A DNA stretch of 64,000 nt. Source: Mesodorylaimus sp. YZB2_4 (lineage: Eukaryota > Nematoda > Enoplea > Dorylaimida > Dorylaimidae). Position 1 is the stretch's first letter. Each line of letters begins with the position of its first letter. Made by a program: the position numbers and the translations under genes. Where the stretch lies: NCBI GenBank assembly GCA_030248295.1, contig JASANH010000863.1, positions 372,001 through 436,000 of the forward strand, in the 5' to 3' direction. The notes under the pieces were generated by a model. The model was not told where the DNA came from, ran no database searches, and saw only the letters and a list, made by a program, of their open reading frames with translations. Of this stretch, positions 11,182 to 22,349 are shown in pieces.

Positions 11182-12108
11182 TTATAAAAACTTGGCAATA
11201 TACGAATCTCTAGAAATCACAGCATTTTTTTTCCAGTATTTCATGGCAAGAAAACGCCACAGGTGTACCGTATAAGAATCTTTGACCGCCCGCTCTACTT
11301 CCATTCTAAACTTCCCATCAAATGGTATTTCAACTAAAGTATAGTTCAAAGGAAAAAAATAAGAAGGATTAAGGATTGTATAAGTTGATTTATCCACTAA
11401 ATTCTCTCTATGCACTTTGGTTAACAGTTTTGGTCCGACAGCTCCCCATTTTGTGGAATCATAATTTTTCAAAAAATTGTCTAAAAGGGATTTTAGAAGT
11501 GGATGGCCCTTTTCAAGAATTAGCGCCGCTCCGTTCAACCATTCGTCATTTTCCCAACCAATAATATTTTTTAGCGAACTTAGGTCACGTAGAGTCAACA
11601 TGTCAGTGTCCAAATATTTTCCACCATATTTGTATAAATAAGCGTATCGTAAAGCATCGCTCATTTCCCAAGTAATGTTGCTATTTTCGTGATTAAGTTT
11701 CCCATCGATGACATAAGTCTGATACCATTCCATTAAAGGAGTATTCTCAAATAACCAAGTGATATTTAAGAGCTTAAATTCTAAGTTTGGCAATTCCATT
11801 AATTTTTTATGAGATAACATTTTCCTTTTTGTCAAAACACAAACCCCGCTGTGTTTATTCGTCGATGCGGCGCTTCGAAAAGCGGCCATTTCGATCGGTT
11901 TCCATTCATTGGTTTCATCTGTCAAATGAATAAAAATAATCGAATTTGTTACCGAATAACAATAAGGACCAGATGGAATTTTTTGACGTAAATGCGATGA
12001 AGTTTCGTGGAGAAAAATAACTGGAATATTTGAAAGTTTGAAAAAAATTAGAATTATCGAAATAAATAAAGTAATGAAAAATATTTTGTACAATTTCTGT
12101 TTTCGCAT
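11182..12108 (-). CDS. DXD glycosyltransferase, alpha-1,4-glycosyltransferase (A4GALT/A4GNT) type
   Basis: A type II Golgi membrane enzyme of 308 residues that would transfer a sugar from a nucleotide-sugar donor onto a glycolipid or glycoprotein. A short basic N-terminus (MRKQKLYK) precedes a membrane anchor at about residues 9-33. The catalytic core includes the family motif SDALRYAYLYKYGGKYLDTD (150-169/170) with the metal-binding D168-T-D170, and a C-terminal block WGAVGPKLLTKV (221-232) as in the alpha-1,4-glycosyltransferase C-terminal domain. It is intronless, slightly shorter than vertebrate A4GALT (about 350), and apparently complete. The donor and acceptor sugars cannot be told from sequence. 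Confidence 0.88.
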   Translation of the reverse strand: MRKQKLYKIFFITLFISIILIFFKLSNIPVIFLHETSSHLRQKIPSGPYCYSVTNSIIFIHLTDETNEWKPIEMAAFRSAASTNKHSGVCVLTKRKMLSHKKLMELPNLEFKLLNITWLFENTPLMEWYQTYVIDGKLNHENSNITWEMSDALRYAYLYKYGGKYLDTDMLTLRDLSSLKNIIGWENDEWLNGAALILEKGHPLLKSLLDNFLKNYDSTKWGAVGPKLLTKVHRENLVDKSTYTILNPSYFFPLNYTLVEIPFDGKFRMEVERAVKDSYTVHLWRFLAMKYWKKNAVISRDSYIAKFL

Positions 12109-12760
12109 GGTCTATAAATTGTTAGGAGGATCGCAGTCTTGGAATTGAAGATCCAGGTGGCCGATAACACGATCAACATGGCCTCACTACTACTGTTATA
12201 TGGCAGAACAAAGAAAAAAAAAAAGGGAAAAAAAAAAAAAAAAAAAAACCCCCAAAGACGATCAATATTTGTCATGTTTGTTGCCACGCCAAACATGGTT
12301 ACGTAAAAACCAGGTAGATGGATGGTTTTCATTGGTCAAACTCGTTTTCTCCTCTTGCAATCATCACTTCTTGTGTCTACAGAAACAAGTTTTTCGAAAA
12401 AGTCAAGTTTAAAAATGGCGGGAAAATTTCCGTAATTTGCGTATGAAAACAACATGCCTAAATTACAAATCAACGGATACAGTATTTCGAACACTATATC
12501 AGGCAAGGGGACTGTAAAATATGTTAAGTAAGATAAGATTTTAGTTCGCTGACGACTCGTGTTTTCCGTCCAAAACACTCAAGCCCTAAATTCGGTGTGG
12601 TTTCATAATTATTTGGTTAGCCGTGCGAATCTTGCGACCTACTGTATTCGCGTTTCTTCTTTTCCAGGAGAGATAAATTGACGATAACGATAAAAACTAC
12701 AAGTTTGAGGAAAAAATTTTCAGCGAGCTTCACGATTCTGTTTTTTCGAAAGATTTCATC
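12109..12760. other. Divergent intergenic region, glycosyltransferase to LSM4
   Basis: The two genes point away from each other, so this 652-bp stretch probably carries both promoters. It includes an A-rich run (about 12209-12248) with interspersed G, and ATGGCGGGAAAATTTCCG near 12414, related to the GGCGGGAAATTC motif seen elsewhere. No gene is seen. Confidence 0.45.
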
Positions 12761-14921
12761 ATGGTGGTAAGCATGAACTGATTGTATCGGCGTTTTTAAC
12801 TCGCCTACCGTATTTCCTCAAAATTCTCCCGGAGGGCGAGAAATTTTTCTAAATTGGTCCAAGATGGAGGAGGATTTCGAGGAAATACGGTGCGCGCAAA
12901 ATTTGAAATTCAGTTTTTATGGTTTTTCCCTTCTCTTTTGTCGCCGGGCAAAATCGACACTGGATTGTCTGTCATTAAATCTGGTTATACAGCTTTTCAG
13001 CTCGATCCGATTTCGATATAATTCTGCCAGGATCTTTCGAATATGACTGAATTTTCCTTACGTGGGCATTCTCTCAGATTTTCTGGTATTTCGCATCATG
13101 GAAGGCCTGTATCCTACATGAAACATGATTTTGAAATAGATTTGCGTCCCAAGGCGAGAAACCTACTGTATATGGGAAGCTAACAAGATGTGAGCAAAGC
13201 CAAAACTACAGAAACAATGGCCAAAAGAGGAAAGACATCATCATTTGGTCAGTTCTTCGAAAGTTCTGGTAGAATCCTTGGCTAAATCCTTTTCCGTTTT
13301 GAAACTGACTGACGGAATGATTTTACATTCATAATTATCGATATACTGTTTTTAAAATTAGTAAAAAAGCAGGTGTGGATGAGAGCATTGCCCCTGGTTA
13401 GGAAAGGGATCCTTCGAATGCAAGTAGAAGAAAAACCTCGTCGTTTTCTCCTTACGGGCCCATCTTATATCCCTAATTTTCTAATTCTACGATAAGTACC
13501 CTAATTTTGGTTTTCTACTCCAGGCATCTCCTACAGTATGTCGCGTAGGTAATCGATTTCTTATTTTTCAGTTACCACTCTCGTTATTGAGAACGGCGCA
13601 GGGTCATCCGATGGTAAGAGATTTATCTGCCTTGTTCTGCTTGCTGGGCTCGGTTTGTCAAGGGTGATTTGTGCGGCCTACTCCGCCCACCCCCACCCAC
13701 ACTGTAGCAATACGGCGTGGTAAAGTTGAGTGTCGCCGTCTCTCACATTTATGACTAACAGTAAGTGACCCACCAGTGGAAAAGCTAAAAAGACCAAGAG
13801 GACCCCTGAGCGAACTAGTGTAGTGTTATTTGAACTTGCGACAGATATTCTATGCTCACGTGGCGGCGGGATCGGGCTGATCTTGCAAGCGAGCGGTCCA
13901 AGGTCTTTTATGGCCCCTAGCCTGGTAGAAAGGCTTATCTCGCTGAGACCCCGACTCCTATAACAAGCCCTCTGGGTGCCTGCAACTGCTCTGTGCTATG
14001 ATACGCGCCTGGTCGAATGTACACGCTGGCGAACACTTCCACCGTCGATGGCGCCAAAGTCAACCAGAGGATCCTTCGCGACGATGTCTCAGCACAGCTG
14101 TCCTGGTCTTGCCACAGACAAACCAAGCATCTGCCCTGGAGTCAACCCTGGACTCATCTAGTATGAACCGAAGGGAACGACTGCATAGGCCCCTTCAGCG
14201 TATACTAATCCAAGTCCCGGGCCAGCACGGCCCACACCACAGGTCTGCCGAATGGGCTGGACAAATACAAGGGTAGCTCCCCGCCAATTCAGAACTAATC
14301 AGATGGAGTGGGCAAGGGAGAGCACGGATCTCACCCGGGGGTCTGCTCTCATACTCCCCTGCCGAGCCAACTGCCCTAGCCACACCCCCCCCCTCCCCAA
14401 AGCGTCACAACACTAATGAGTTCCACCACAGTGGGCCACCCGATTTTAGTCGACTTTTCTTTCCTAGCTTGTCGAATTGAAGAACGGGGAAACGTACAAT
14501 GGTCATTTGGCTTCGTGCGATAATTGGATGAATATTCACTTGCGCGAGGTCATTTGTACTTCCAGGGTAAGTGGCAGTGATAGCCGTCTCTCATCAGCAT
14601 ACAGCCTCCCCTGATTTTCCTTCCAGGATGGCGATCGTTTTTGGCGCATGCCCGAAGTGTACGTTCGTGGCTCGACCATCAAATACCTGCGTATTCCTGA
14701 CGAGGTCCTGGACATGGTCAAAGAAGAAGTGAAAGAAACGAGACGAATTCAGAAAGATCAGAACAAGGGAAAACGACGTAAATCTTTTCCATCTTTTTAT
14801 TATTCCTTTAAATACTAAGCTACTCCTTTCAGCTCCTCAGCAAAAAGGTGGCGCCGCGAATCGTGGCGGTTCAGCGGGTCGAGGCGGTGGCCCAAAGGGA
14901 AATATGCAAAAGAGAAAGTGA
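12761..14921 (+). CDS. LSM4: U6 snRNA-associated Sm-like protein LSm4
   Basis: A subunit of the Lsm2-8 ring (nuclear U6 snRNA) and the Lsm1-7 ring (cytoplasmic mRNA decapping). The exons are 12761-12766 (only Met-Val), 13572-13613, 14468-14566, 14627-14777 and 14833-14921. They join in frame to 387 nt, 128 residues. The Sm fold is clear: [34 protein letters not shown] (Sm1), then [20 protein letters not shown] and LRIPDEVLD (Sm2). A Gly/Arg-rich tail ([12 protein letters not shown]) ends in KRK, as in other LSm4 proteins. The two-codon first exon is inferred from ATGGTG followed directly by GTAAGC. The second intron (13614-14467) contains repeat-like sequence. The partner gene PAT1 lies just downstream on the other strand. 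Confidence 0.95.
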
Positions 14922-15630
14922 TCTGCACCACGTCTCGGCAATGTATTCGTTCGCAAGCGATGTAGTGCTTTATCTAATTTCTTGATTTATTACAGCCATT
15001 GCCCGTTTCACCTCTCCTTTGGTTAACTGACATCACCGTCCCTGCACTCTCCCTGCACGGAGAACCCCTTGCTCATTTGAATACACATGTCACTAGTGAA
15101 CACTTAATACCAGTGTGGCACAGACCAGACCTCACTAACGTCAATCTCGGTTCTATTAGCGACACACCCAGACCCATTCTAATTCACATCCAAGAACATG
15201 AAAAACGTCAACCTGCAACACACCAACACTTCCGAGAAAACGCCCTTGGGTTCTGTCACTGCCTAAGAAAATAGTCAACAGTCGAGGCGCATAATTCCAT
15301 GTTGGTGTTGGTAGGCGACAAGCAAATCCGCCAAGGCCAATTAGAGCAGATGTATGGCCCCACCAACAGTGATAACGGCCAGAACGAACCGAGACAGCAC
15401 AAAGAGCAAATATGCTAGTCAATAAATACAGGGACACCACTAGACGCACACCAGAGTAGGAAAGTAACCAAAACCACCCCTAGCACATTAGCAAATACTC
15501 CAATACTTGAAAGCTGTAAGCTTACCTGACAAAAATAATCTAATCTATCAGAAAAATGAAAAGCAAACAAATCAAAACTAAATTCATACCTTCATCCCCA
15601 AGCAACTCAAAATTAAGCATCCCAAAACAC
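14922..15630. other. Convergent intergenic region, LSM4 to PAT1
   Basis: A 709-bp stretch between two stop codons, presumably the two 3' UTRs. No gene is seen. Poly(A) signals were not resolved. Confidence 0.4.
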
Positions 15631-18600
15631 TTAGACAACCAACCACGATTCCAGGGCGTCAATGACCGAAGGCGGAACCGATGCACCGGCCACGTTGCTC
15701 AACCACGCTGACAACTGAGCCCATTCATCTTTCTCGAACACACCAACTCGACCTTCCTTATTGCTGGCTGCAAGATTCGAGTACATGACGCTCGCCCAAC
15801 GCTCAACCACTTTCGATGCCCTGCAAACCACAATTCATCAACAGGCTGGTCGACAAAACCTTAGTTTTGTGGGTTAATTCTGTGACCCCCAGTTTCAATA
15901 CTCGCATTCCAACCCGATTTGCCCAGCAGCCATGACAACCAACGCTCACGACGCTTCCCTCCGACGACACCAGAATCACTTCCGCCGAGGGCATCCTATG
16001 GAAGCGGCACCAGAAAGAGGCCTTCCCGACTGATCATACAAAAACCAGATGACCATGACAAATTGCCCCAACCAACCAGAACCCCAACTTACCCTTCCGA
16101 CAACTTCACGCCATCCGCAGCAGAGCGTTGTACCAACATCAACAACAACCCAATGCCGAGCTTGTACTTCAACGCATTCTCAACCGCATCGACCGTAATT
16201 GTATCCCACAACTGCGCCCACTCTGCTTCGTCCAACTTCGCCAACTTGGAATCCAGAATCGCCTTGATTGCGGCCAATATCTGAAAAATTATTGATTCAA
16301 TACAAAAAAACCCTGGACTAACATCATATCACTTACTTCCTGATTCGGCTCCTTCTTCGCAAGTACGGGTAGATTTTTTAGCATCACTTGCATAAGATTC
16401 ATGCAATCCGCCTGAAAATGACCACCATTTCAACACCGATCGACTAAGCAAGCACTTACTCAGAAAAGTGAGACAACTCTTTCCAAAAAAACACCTACCT
16501 TTTCACAATGATGCATTAATTGAAACAATAAGCGGCGTCCTTTTCGGACACCCAGCGCGCTTACGACACGTTCCTCTGTCAGCAGCGTCGATACGATCGT
16601 TTGAACCAGACTTTTGGCGCGCGCTTCCGCTTTCTCCCTAAAAATGCATACACTTATTGTGAGCTGGATATGCTTTCAAAGCAATTGCTGCACGCATGCT
16701 TCCTGGTTCATGCGGCAGGAAGCATCCTAGAGCTACACCTCACTGGCGCCTACTACAGTATGACCCACCAGTCGAGGTCCCCCTCGTCCAAGCGCCTTTT
16801 CATATCCCCTTCCCTCCCCAGGACCATCACATATGCGCCGCCATCAGGACCCCTTTCACCAAGCCTAAGGGCTTCCCCCATGGCTATCAGATTTACCCCC
16901 ACCAAGACCACTTACTTTTCTTCCGCCGTTCCAGCCGACGCACTATGTTCTTGCAATATTGTCAAATCGTTCACTTCCAATAGCATCAGGTACAAATTTT
17001 CGATTTCGATCAAGATATTTTTGAAACGTCTTCCAGCAGGCTGACCACTTTTTGTGACCGGTGGGGAATCGCGGGGCGAGCTTTCCTCAGCGCCTTGCTG
17101 TTTTCCATCACCGTTAGTCGATGCGACAGGCAAATCCAACACTTGACGTGGGAAATTGGCCGATAATACTTGGACTTTACCCAAAGAACCTTCGAAAGAT
17201 GCTAAAAAACAGGATCACATGTACATGCATACGCAAAGATCGATTCAACTTCAAGCACATACGTGGCACGTAGACACGATGTTCAAAATTGTCGTTCTGA
17301 TCAGCGTCCTTGTAAACCGTGCTGCCATCGTTCGTCATCTTGCGGCGTCGATACATCTATAATTTCAGACATCTATTAGCTCACGGCACTAGTATGTATT
17401 CCGAGGCAACTTTGTAGCATGTCTGAACATGAAGGCGGCACGGCAGCATGGGTTCTCCATCGCTTGATCGACTGAAAAGTTGCCAAGGGCTTGTATACCC
17501 ACTTCCCCTGAAGGCTGATAAAAAAGGCGCATTTACCTTAACCCCTTAGATATCAAATTTATAAAAAACGAGCGAACTACTGTATGGCCAGACTTTTGTT
17601 AAAAAACCCCAACTAAAAATAAAGTTGCTTTCAAAAAACGGCGGCAAAACCTGCACAGACGAATGCGGATCACCTCTTGGCCATCTAGCATATGGACCTT
17701 GCTCGTAGTGATTTGTAGCATGAGCCAACGACCAGACCAGGCCCCTCAGCCCGACAACCCACCCCGTTCCACTCACCATCCAATAATAATCATCGACGTA
17801 TGGATTCTCAGAGTGCAACTGCAATGTTTGTATTTTGATGAGCCACGATCGTTCTCTCCGACTCATCAAACCAGCGAATGGATCCCCGCGATGGTGATGA
17901 TAGTGATCTCGATCCCTGTCTCGTTCCCGATACCGTCCGTGCTCGTAATTGCCATCACCAAACCGACCAGGGCTATCAAATAAGCGTCGTTTTGGAAAAT
18001 TTGGTGGCATCGGTCGTCGAATATTGTTATGTTGCATCATCAACCCAATGGCACGTGGATCAACATTTTGGGGCGAGCGTACATTGTTGAAGTTCATCGG
18101 CGGCATATTCGCACCTGGACGAATCGTAATGGGCGGACGATAGCTGAAACAAACAATTAAGTCTGATCTGGTGCTTGTCACAACGCCTTTTTTCCACAAA
18201 ATTTAGCCACTGAAACTGACGAAAGCAAACTGATCCTGATGACCTAAACTGGTCTTATTCAGAACCAAAAGACATGTCTGCCTTATAGGACACCGACAGT
18301 CGTAAGTGAACCCGACATACCCGGGTCCATGCGGATGTGGCGGCGGTACCATCGGCGGTGGGGGCATACGAAACCACACGGGCGGTGGAACACCCGGATT
18401 TGCGGCCATCCAGCGAGCTAGAAAGACAGTCTTCGTTAAACATAAAAGGCGCAAGAAAAGATTACACATTGCTTACCCATTAATGCCGCCCTGAATTGGG
18501 GATTCGCCAACGGATGATTGGGAGGTGGTCGAATAAGCATATTCGGTATCTGCGGCATTGCGGGCATCATCGGCATCGCTTGCCCGTCCGCCCCCATGGC

Positions 18601-19745
18601 TGGATTTCCTTGCGGTGGCCTTATCAGTCCAGCATTACCGGCCGTACGACTTATTTCGATCAATTCTCGTTCCAGTTCTTGACAACTTTTGATTGCGGGA
18701 CCGACCGGTTGCGGTTGTGCCGGCATGGTCGATGGTGTACTCGTTGTCTTACCCATCAATTCCGCTTCCAATTCTTCCGCTGTCTTCGCGCCCTTAACCA
18801 GAACGGGTCCACGTTCTGGACGAGGCGCGCTGATTGTTTCACCGCCATTGATACGCATGCGTTCGAAGAGACCAGAAACGGCAGGACCCGTCGTCGTCGG
18901 AACTGCCTTTGGCGCCGACTGTAAAGAATCACTCCAAATATTTCTTTGATCTAATTGAAAAAATGGCGTTTGAGGAGAACCGGGCGCGAAAATGTCAGTC
19001 AGAGGCTTTTTCATTGAAATCTAAAAAGAAAAATCAAAGTATTAAACACCGCCTATTCAAACACACGGATTCTAAACTCACTGATGCTTTCTGTCCACGA
19101 CTGAAAGGCGCGTCGTCGTCATCTTCAACCAAGTGACTGATACTTTGCTCCAATAAATCCTGAAAAGTTTATGCTGGAAGTAATGGCTAGATGGAGTATA
19201 GTCACAAGTACCAATGGATCTTCGTTGCTTGCGTCACTGATAGGCAATCGAGACGCCGCAAAATCGAACAGGCTGCTTTCTGCTGCTGCAGCCGCTGCCG
19301 CTGCTTCGGCCGCTTCCAATTCATCCGCAATTTGATCACCTTCCCACTCATCATCTGAAAAACTTAATGGACAATGGAAGAAAAACTCGATGAAAAACGG
19401 ACGGCTGGAATGAAATCATCAGCTTATCCTTTTTTAAACTCCATTGCCACCTTAATCGAGTATCAAGATTTGAACAAACCCATTAAATCAATCTATGACC
19501 ACAGCATACTCCTGGGACAAAAAGGCACTTACTAGGAACTTCTCCGCCAAACGTTTCCTCGTTCAGAACATCGTACTCATCATCGATTTGATCAGTCAAC
19601 ATCGGTTCGTCCGGCCTGCCACCAAAAGCCTAAAGTAAGAGCATAAAATGCCTGAGCCCATATCAAGCGGTGACATACATAAATACCACACTTTCCGAAA
19701 AAAACGAACCCGGAACAAGAGGAAAAACCTTGGACTTACACTCAT
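15631..19745 (-). CDS. PATL1: PAT1 homolog, mRNA decapping activator
   Basis: Pat1 bridges deadenylated mRNA, the Lsm1-7 ring, DDX6 and the decapping enzyme in P-bodies. Thirteen coding exons were assembled: 19740-19745 (Met-Ser), 19533-19629, 19212-19354, 19082-19159, 18477-19020, 18321-18417, 17777-18143, 17263-17356, 16916-17201, 16499-16637, 16337-16411, 16093-16280 and 15631-15820. They total 2304 nt, 767 residues, in one frame. Landmarks are an acidic N-terminus (DDEYDVLNEETFGG, DDEWEGDQIADELEAAEAA), a Pro-rich middle (PPPPMVPPPHPHGPG), the signature GLMSRRERSWLIKIQTLQLH followed by SENPYVDDYYW, then FEGSLGKVQVLS and a C-terminal helical domain (RRFKNILIEIENLYLMLLEV, KYKLGIGLLLMLVQRS). 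Human PATL1 is about 770 residues. The last intron contains a SINE relic. The start rests on ATGAGT abutting GTAAGT and is the least certain part. Confidence 0.93.
15970..16030 (-). mobile_element. SINE family A relic in last PAT1 intron
   Basis: GAGGGCATCCTATGGAAGCG followed by GCACCAG and CCTTCCCGACTG resembles the 31 kb SINE copy (GAGGGCATCCTGTGCCAGCA, GCACCAGG, CCTTCCTGACTG). Only part of the element remains. Confidence 0.5.
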
Positions 19746-20337
19746 TTTTTATTCTTTCTTTTTACAGTATACCGCCTGATGTTCAACTTTGCCAGCCACA
19801 CCAACGAAGAAAAAGTTGTTGCATCCGATCCGTTAGATCATGCCGTTTTCCAAATCGGATGGAAAAAAGAATAAGAAAAATAACTTTCCCTTTTCGAACC
19901 CGAAAGTTTTAATTGCGTAAACTTTTGCGTTTTCGCGAAGTTTTGATTCCGCGAGGCAAAACGCACTCCACTTGGTCCATTACAGAACGGTAAAGATAAG
20001 GTTTAGATGAAAAACTACCGGCCGGCCATTAAAAATTTTTTCACAAGGCTACGTCATGTTATTAAAAAAAAGCAAGCAGCTTAATAAGTCTTTGCTCAGT
20101 CTGAGAACGATAACTTTTCAAAATACTCCCAAACAGTTAATTGCTGTAACTTAATTTTACCATTAAACTAACCCAACTAACCAAGCCACAACAAGTTCTA
20201 AAAATTTTTGTCATGCCTTTAGCAAAATTTTATTTGAGCTACTGTATCTTTTCTGCAAAACCTTTGTAATTTTTCTTTGTGGTTAGCATATTTTTTCACA
20301 AAACTTGCTTTCAGATATATTTGAATAATCTACCAGA
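19746..20337. promoter_or_regulatory. Bidirectional promoter region, PAT1 / MTCH2
   Basis: 592 bp separate the start codons of two genes transcribed away from each other, so both promoters should be here. TTTCAG at 20308-20313, 24 bases before the MTCH2 start, looks like a 3' splice acceptor. It could be a spliced-leader trans-splice site or the end of a 5' UTR intron; that is inference. Confidence 0.45.
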
Positions 20338-22236
20338 ATGCCTCGGGCGCGAGAGGACAGCGAGCTGAGTTCCGCCGTCGACGATGCCAAACGATCGAAA
20401 CGTTTGGTGAATACTGCGTTCGCCGTCGGTGTCGGATCGGTTTTTCAACCATTGCAAGTTTCAAAAGTGTTGATTCAAGTAAGCGGGCCCAGAGTTTTTG
20501 TTTTTTAAAGTGCATCTTTTGTACATTCATCCCCAGACTAGCTGCTTTTGCATGCTTCTAAAATTCTCATTGCCTTCTTCACTCATTCATCGTCAGCATT
20601 TTGTTTGATTTATTGCCTTTTTGCGAATTGAATCAATTGTCTGCATCTAAAACCTAAAGTACAATTGACTCTTTCGGACTGCGCCGAAACTTGTTTCAAT
20701 GCTCGTTTTACTTCAAATTTTTTTGCATTCTACTTTCCAGTTGGGCCACGAACCATTTCCGTTGGAGAAAGGACGAGCATGGGGTTTATTTGGTCGTGAG
20801 AAGCGTTTTTTGCCCAACGGGTTCGTGTATGGTAACTTGCTAGTCGATTTCGTCTTCGCTGTTTCTTTACGGCTAGTTTTTTCTTACAGCCAAGAGATTA
20901 TACCAAAATTTTGGCCTATCGGCTATCTATCGAGGAGCAACTGCGTCGATATGCGGCAATTTCGTCGGAGTAGTGACCACGATGGTCACAGAAGATGTAA
21001 GTGGGTCACGAAATTTGATTCACGCCTTTCTTTGCGATACGACCATGAGAATCCGTTCTAGCATTTGACGAAATATTACGGCATGGGTGATAATGATGAA
21101 AATACTGTTCGTAGTAATGAGCCCCACGCGGATGCGAAGAAGTTTGTCCGACGCGTAAGTCTGTTTTATTTTGCGGTAATCTTGAGAGGAATATTGATTA
21201 TTGAAGGTGGCACGGGGCACGTTGTCGAAGACCGCAGGAATCGTAGTTGCCAGACCGTTCCAAGGTGAGTGAACTTGATGCTCATATGCCTGCTGACTTA
21301 TATCCTAACGTTGCATCTCCCTTTTCAGTTGTCATGATTCGCATGATCGCGCAACACGTCGGCGGTGAGACAACGTATCAAAATGTGTTTGGTTCGTTGC
21401 GTCAAATTTACAAAGAAGAAGGTTTGCCTGGACTTTTCGCGTAAGTAATTTTCTAACACGTTCTTCTGATTCTCATTTCGTAAAAATTTCAAATCTTTTC
21501 TCTAGTGGCCTGGTTCCTCAAATCGCTTGCGAGTTGTGCATATATTGGACTGTGTCCAGTGCATCCTATGTGTTCGAGTATTTGTGGAAATCGTACGTCG
21601 AAGTAAGCAGTCGCATCCCTGTATTTGCTTTGCTTACTGGGTAAAATATGAATAAGAAGGCCATTGATTCGCATTGGTTTATTTCAGAAAGAGAGCAGAG
21701 ACGATGACGAATTGGATGAAGATCGATTGGATTCCACTTCTCCACCTAAAACTTTGAAGAGCATTATTCATTTTATGGTTCCAGTAAGTCGAGAGGCTTG
21801 CTCAATTTTTTGATAGCAAAGGCCATTTGCCTCCAGCCAGCCAATGATTTCTTGCGTTTGCATTCTGCAATAAAATCATTTTTCTTTCAGTACGTAGTCA
21901 ACAGCATTTTCTATCCGTTGCAATTAGTCTCGACTGTTATGGCTGTTAATGGCACCAGGTGGGTCACTGCCTGCCATTGCATTTTGATGCCTAAAACTAT
22001 CTTCATTCTAGTTTGGTCGCTGGCACTCAGCCGTTTATCCCAGTTTATCCAACGTGGCAGGATTGCTATTACGATTTGAAGACAAAAGTAAGAGAAGGTT
22101 TCTGTAAAACTCTTAAAAAAACTGGAATTTTCTTTTTCAGGATCAACTAAAACGTGGAGCGAAAATGTTTTTCCGCTTCTATGAGAAACCGCTTACGTAT
22201 AGTTTCGGGCACATGTATGCTTTGCCCAATGCGTGA
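20338..22236 (+). CDS. MTCH2: Mitochondrial carrier homolog 2 (MTCH family)
   Basis: An outer-mitochondrial-membrane member of the SLC25 carrier fold; MTCH2 is known as a tail-anchored protein insertase and tBID receptor. Eleven exons (20338-20478, 20741-20831, 20890-20996, 21062-21154, 21207-21264, 21329-21440, 21506-21602, 21688-21783, 21891-21958, 22012-22087, 22141-22236) give 1035 nt, 344 residues. Seen are AFAVGVGSVFQPLQVSKVLI in repeat 1, NFGLSAIYRGATASICGNFV, a degenerate carrier motif VARPFQVVMIRMIAQHVGGE, IYKEEGLPGLFAGLVPQIAC and a late PLQLVSTVMAVNG repeat. The C-terminal RGAKMFFRFYEK is typical of MTCH. It is somewhat longer than human MTCH2 (303) because of acidic inserts (SRDDDELDEDRLDS). 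Its stop lies 113 bp from the stop of RCL1. Confidence 0.93.
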
Positions 22237-22349
22237 AGTAGGCAATGAGAGGATTAGAAATATGTAGTGTTTTGGGTAGATGTGTTGGATCATCTTTTAT
22301 TCGATATCTTGATAAATTTAGTTTCAACAATGAATTCAGATTCTTCGAA

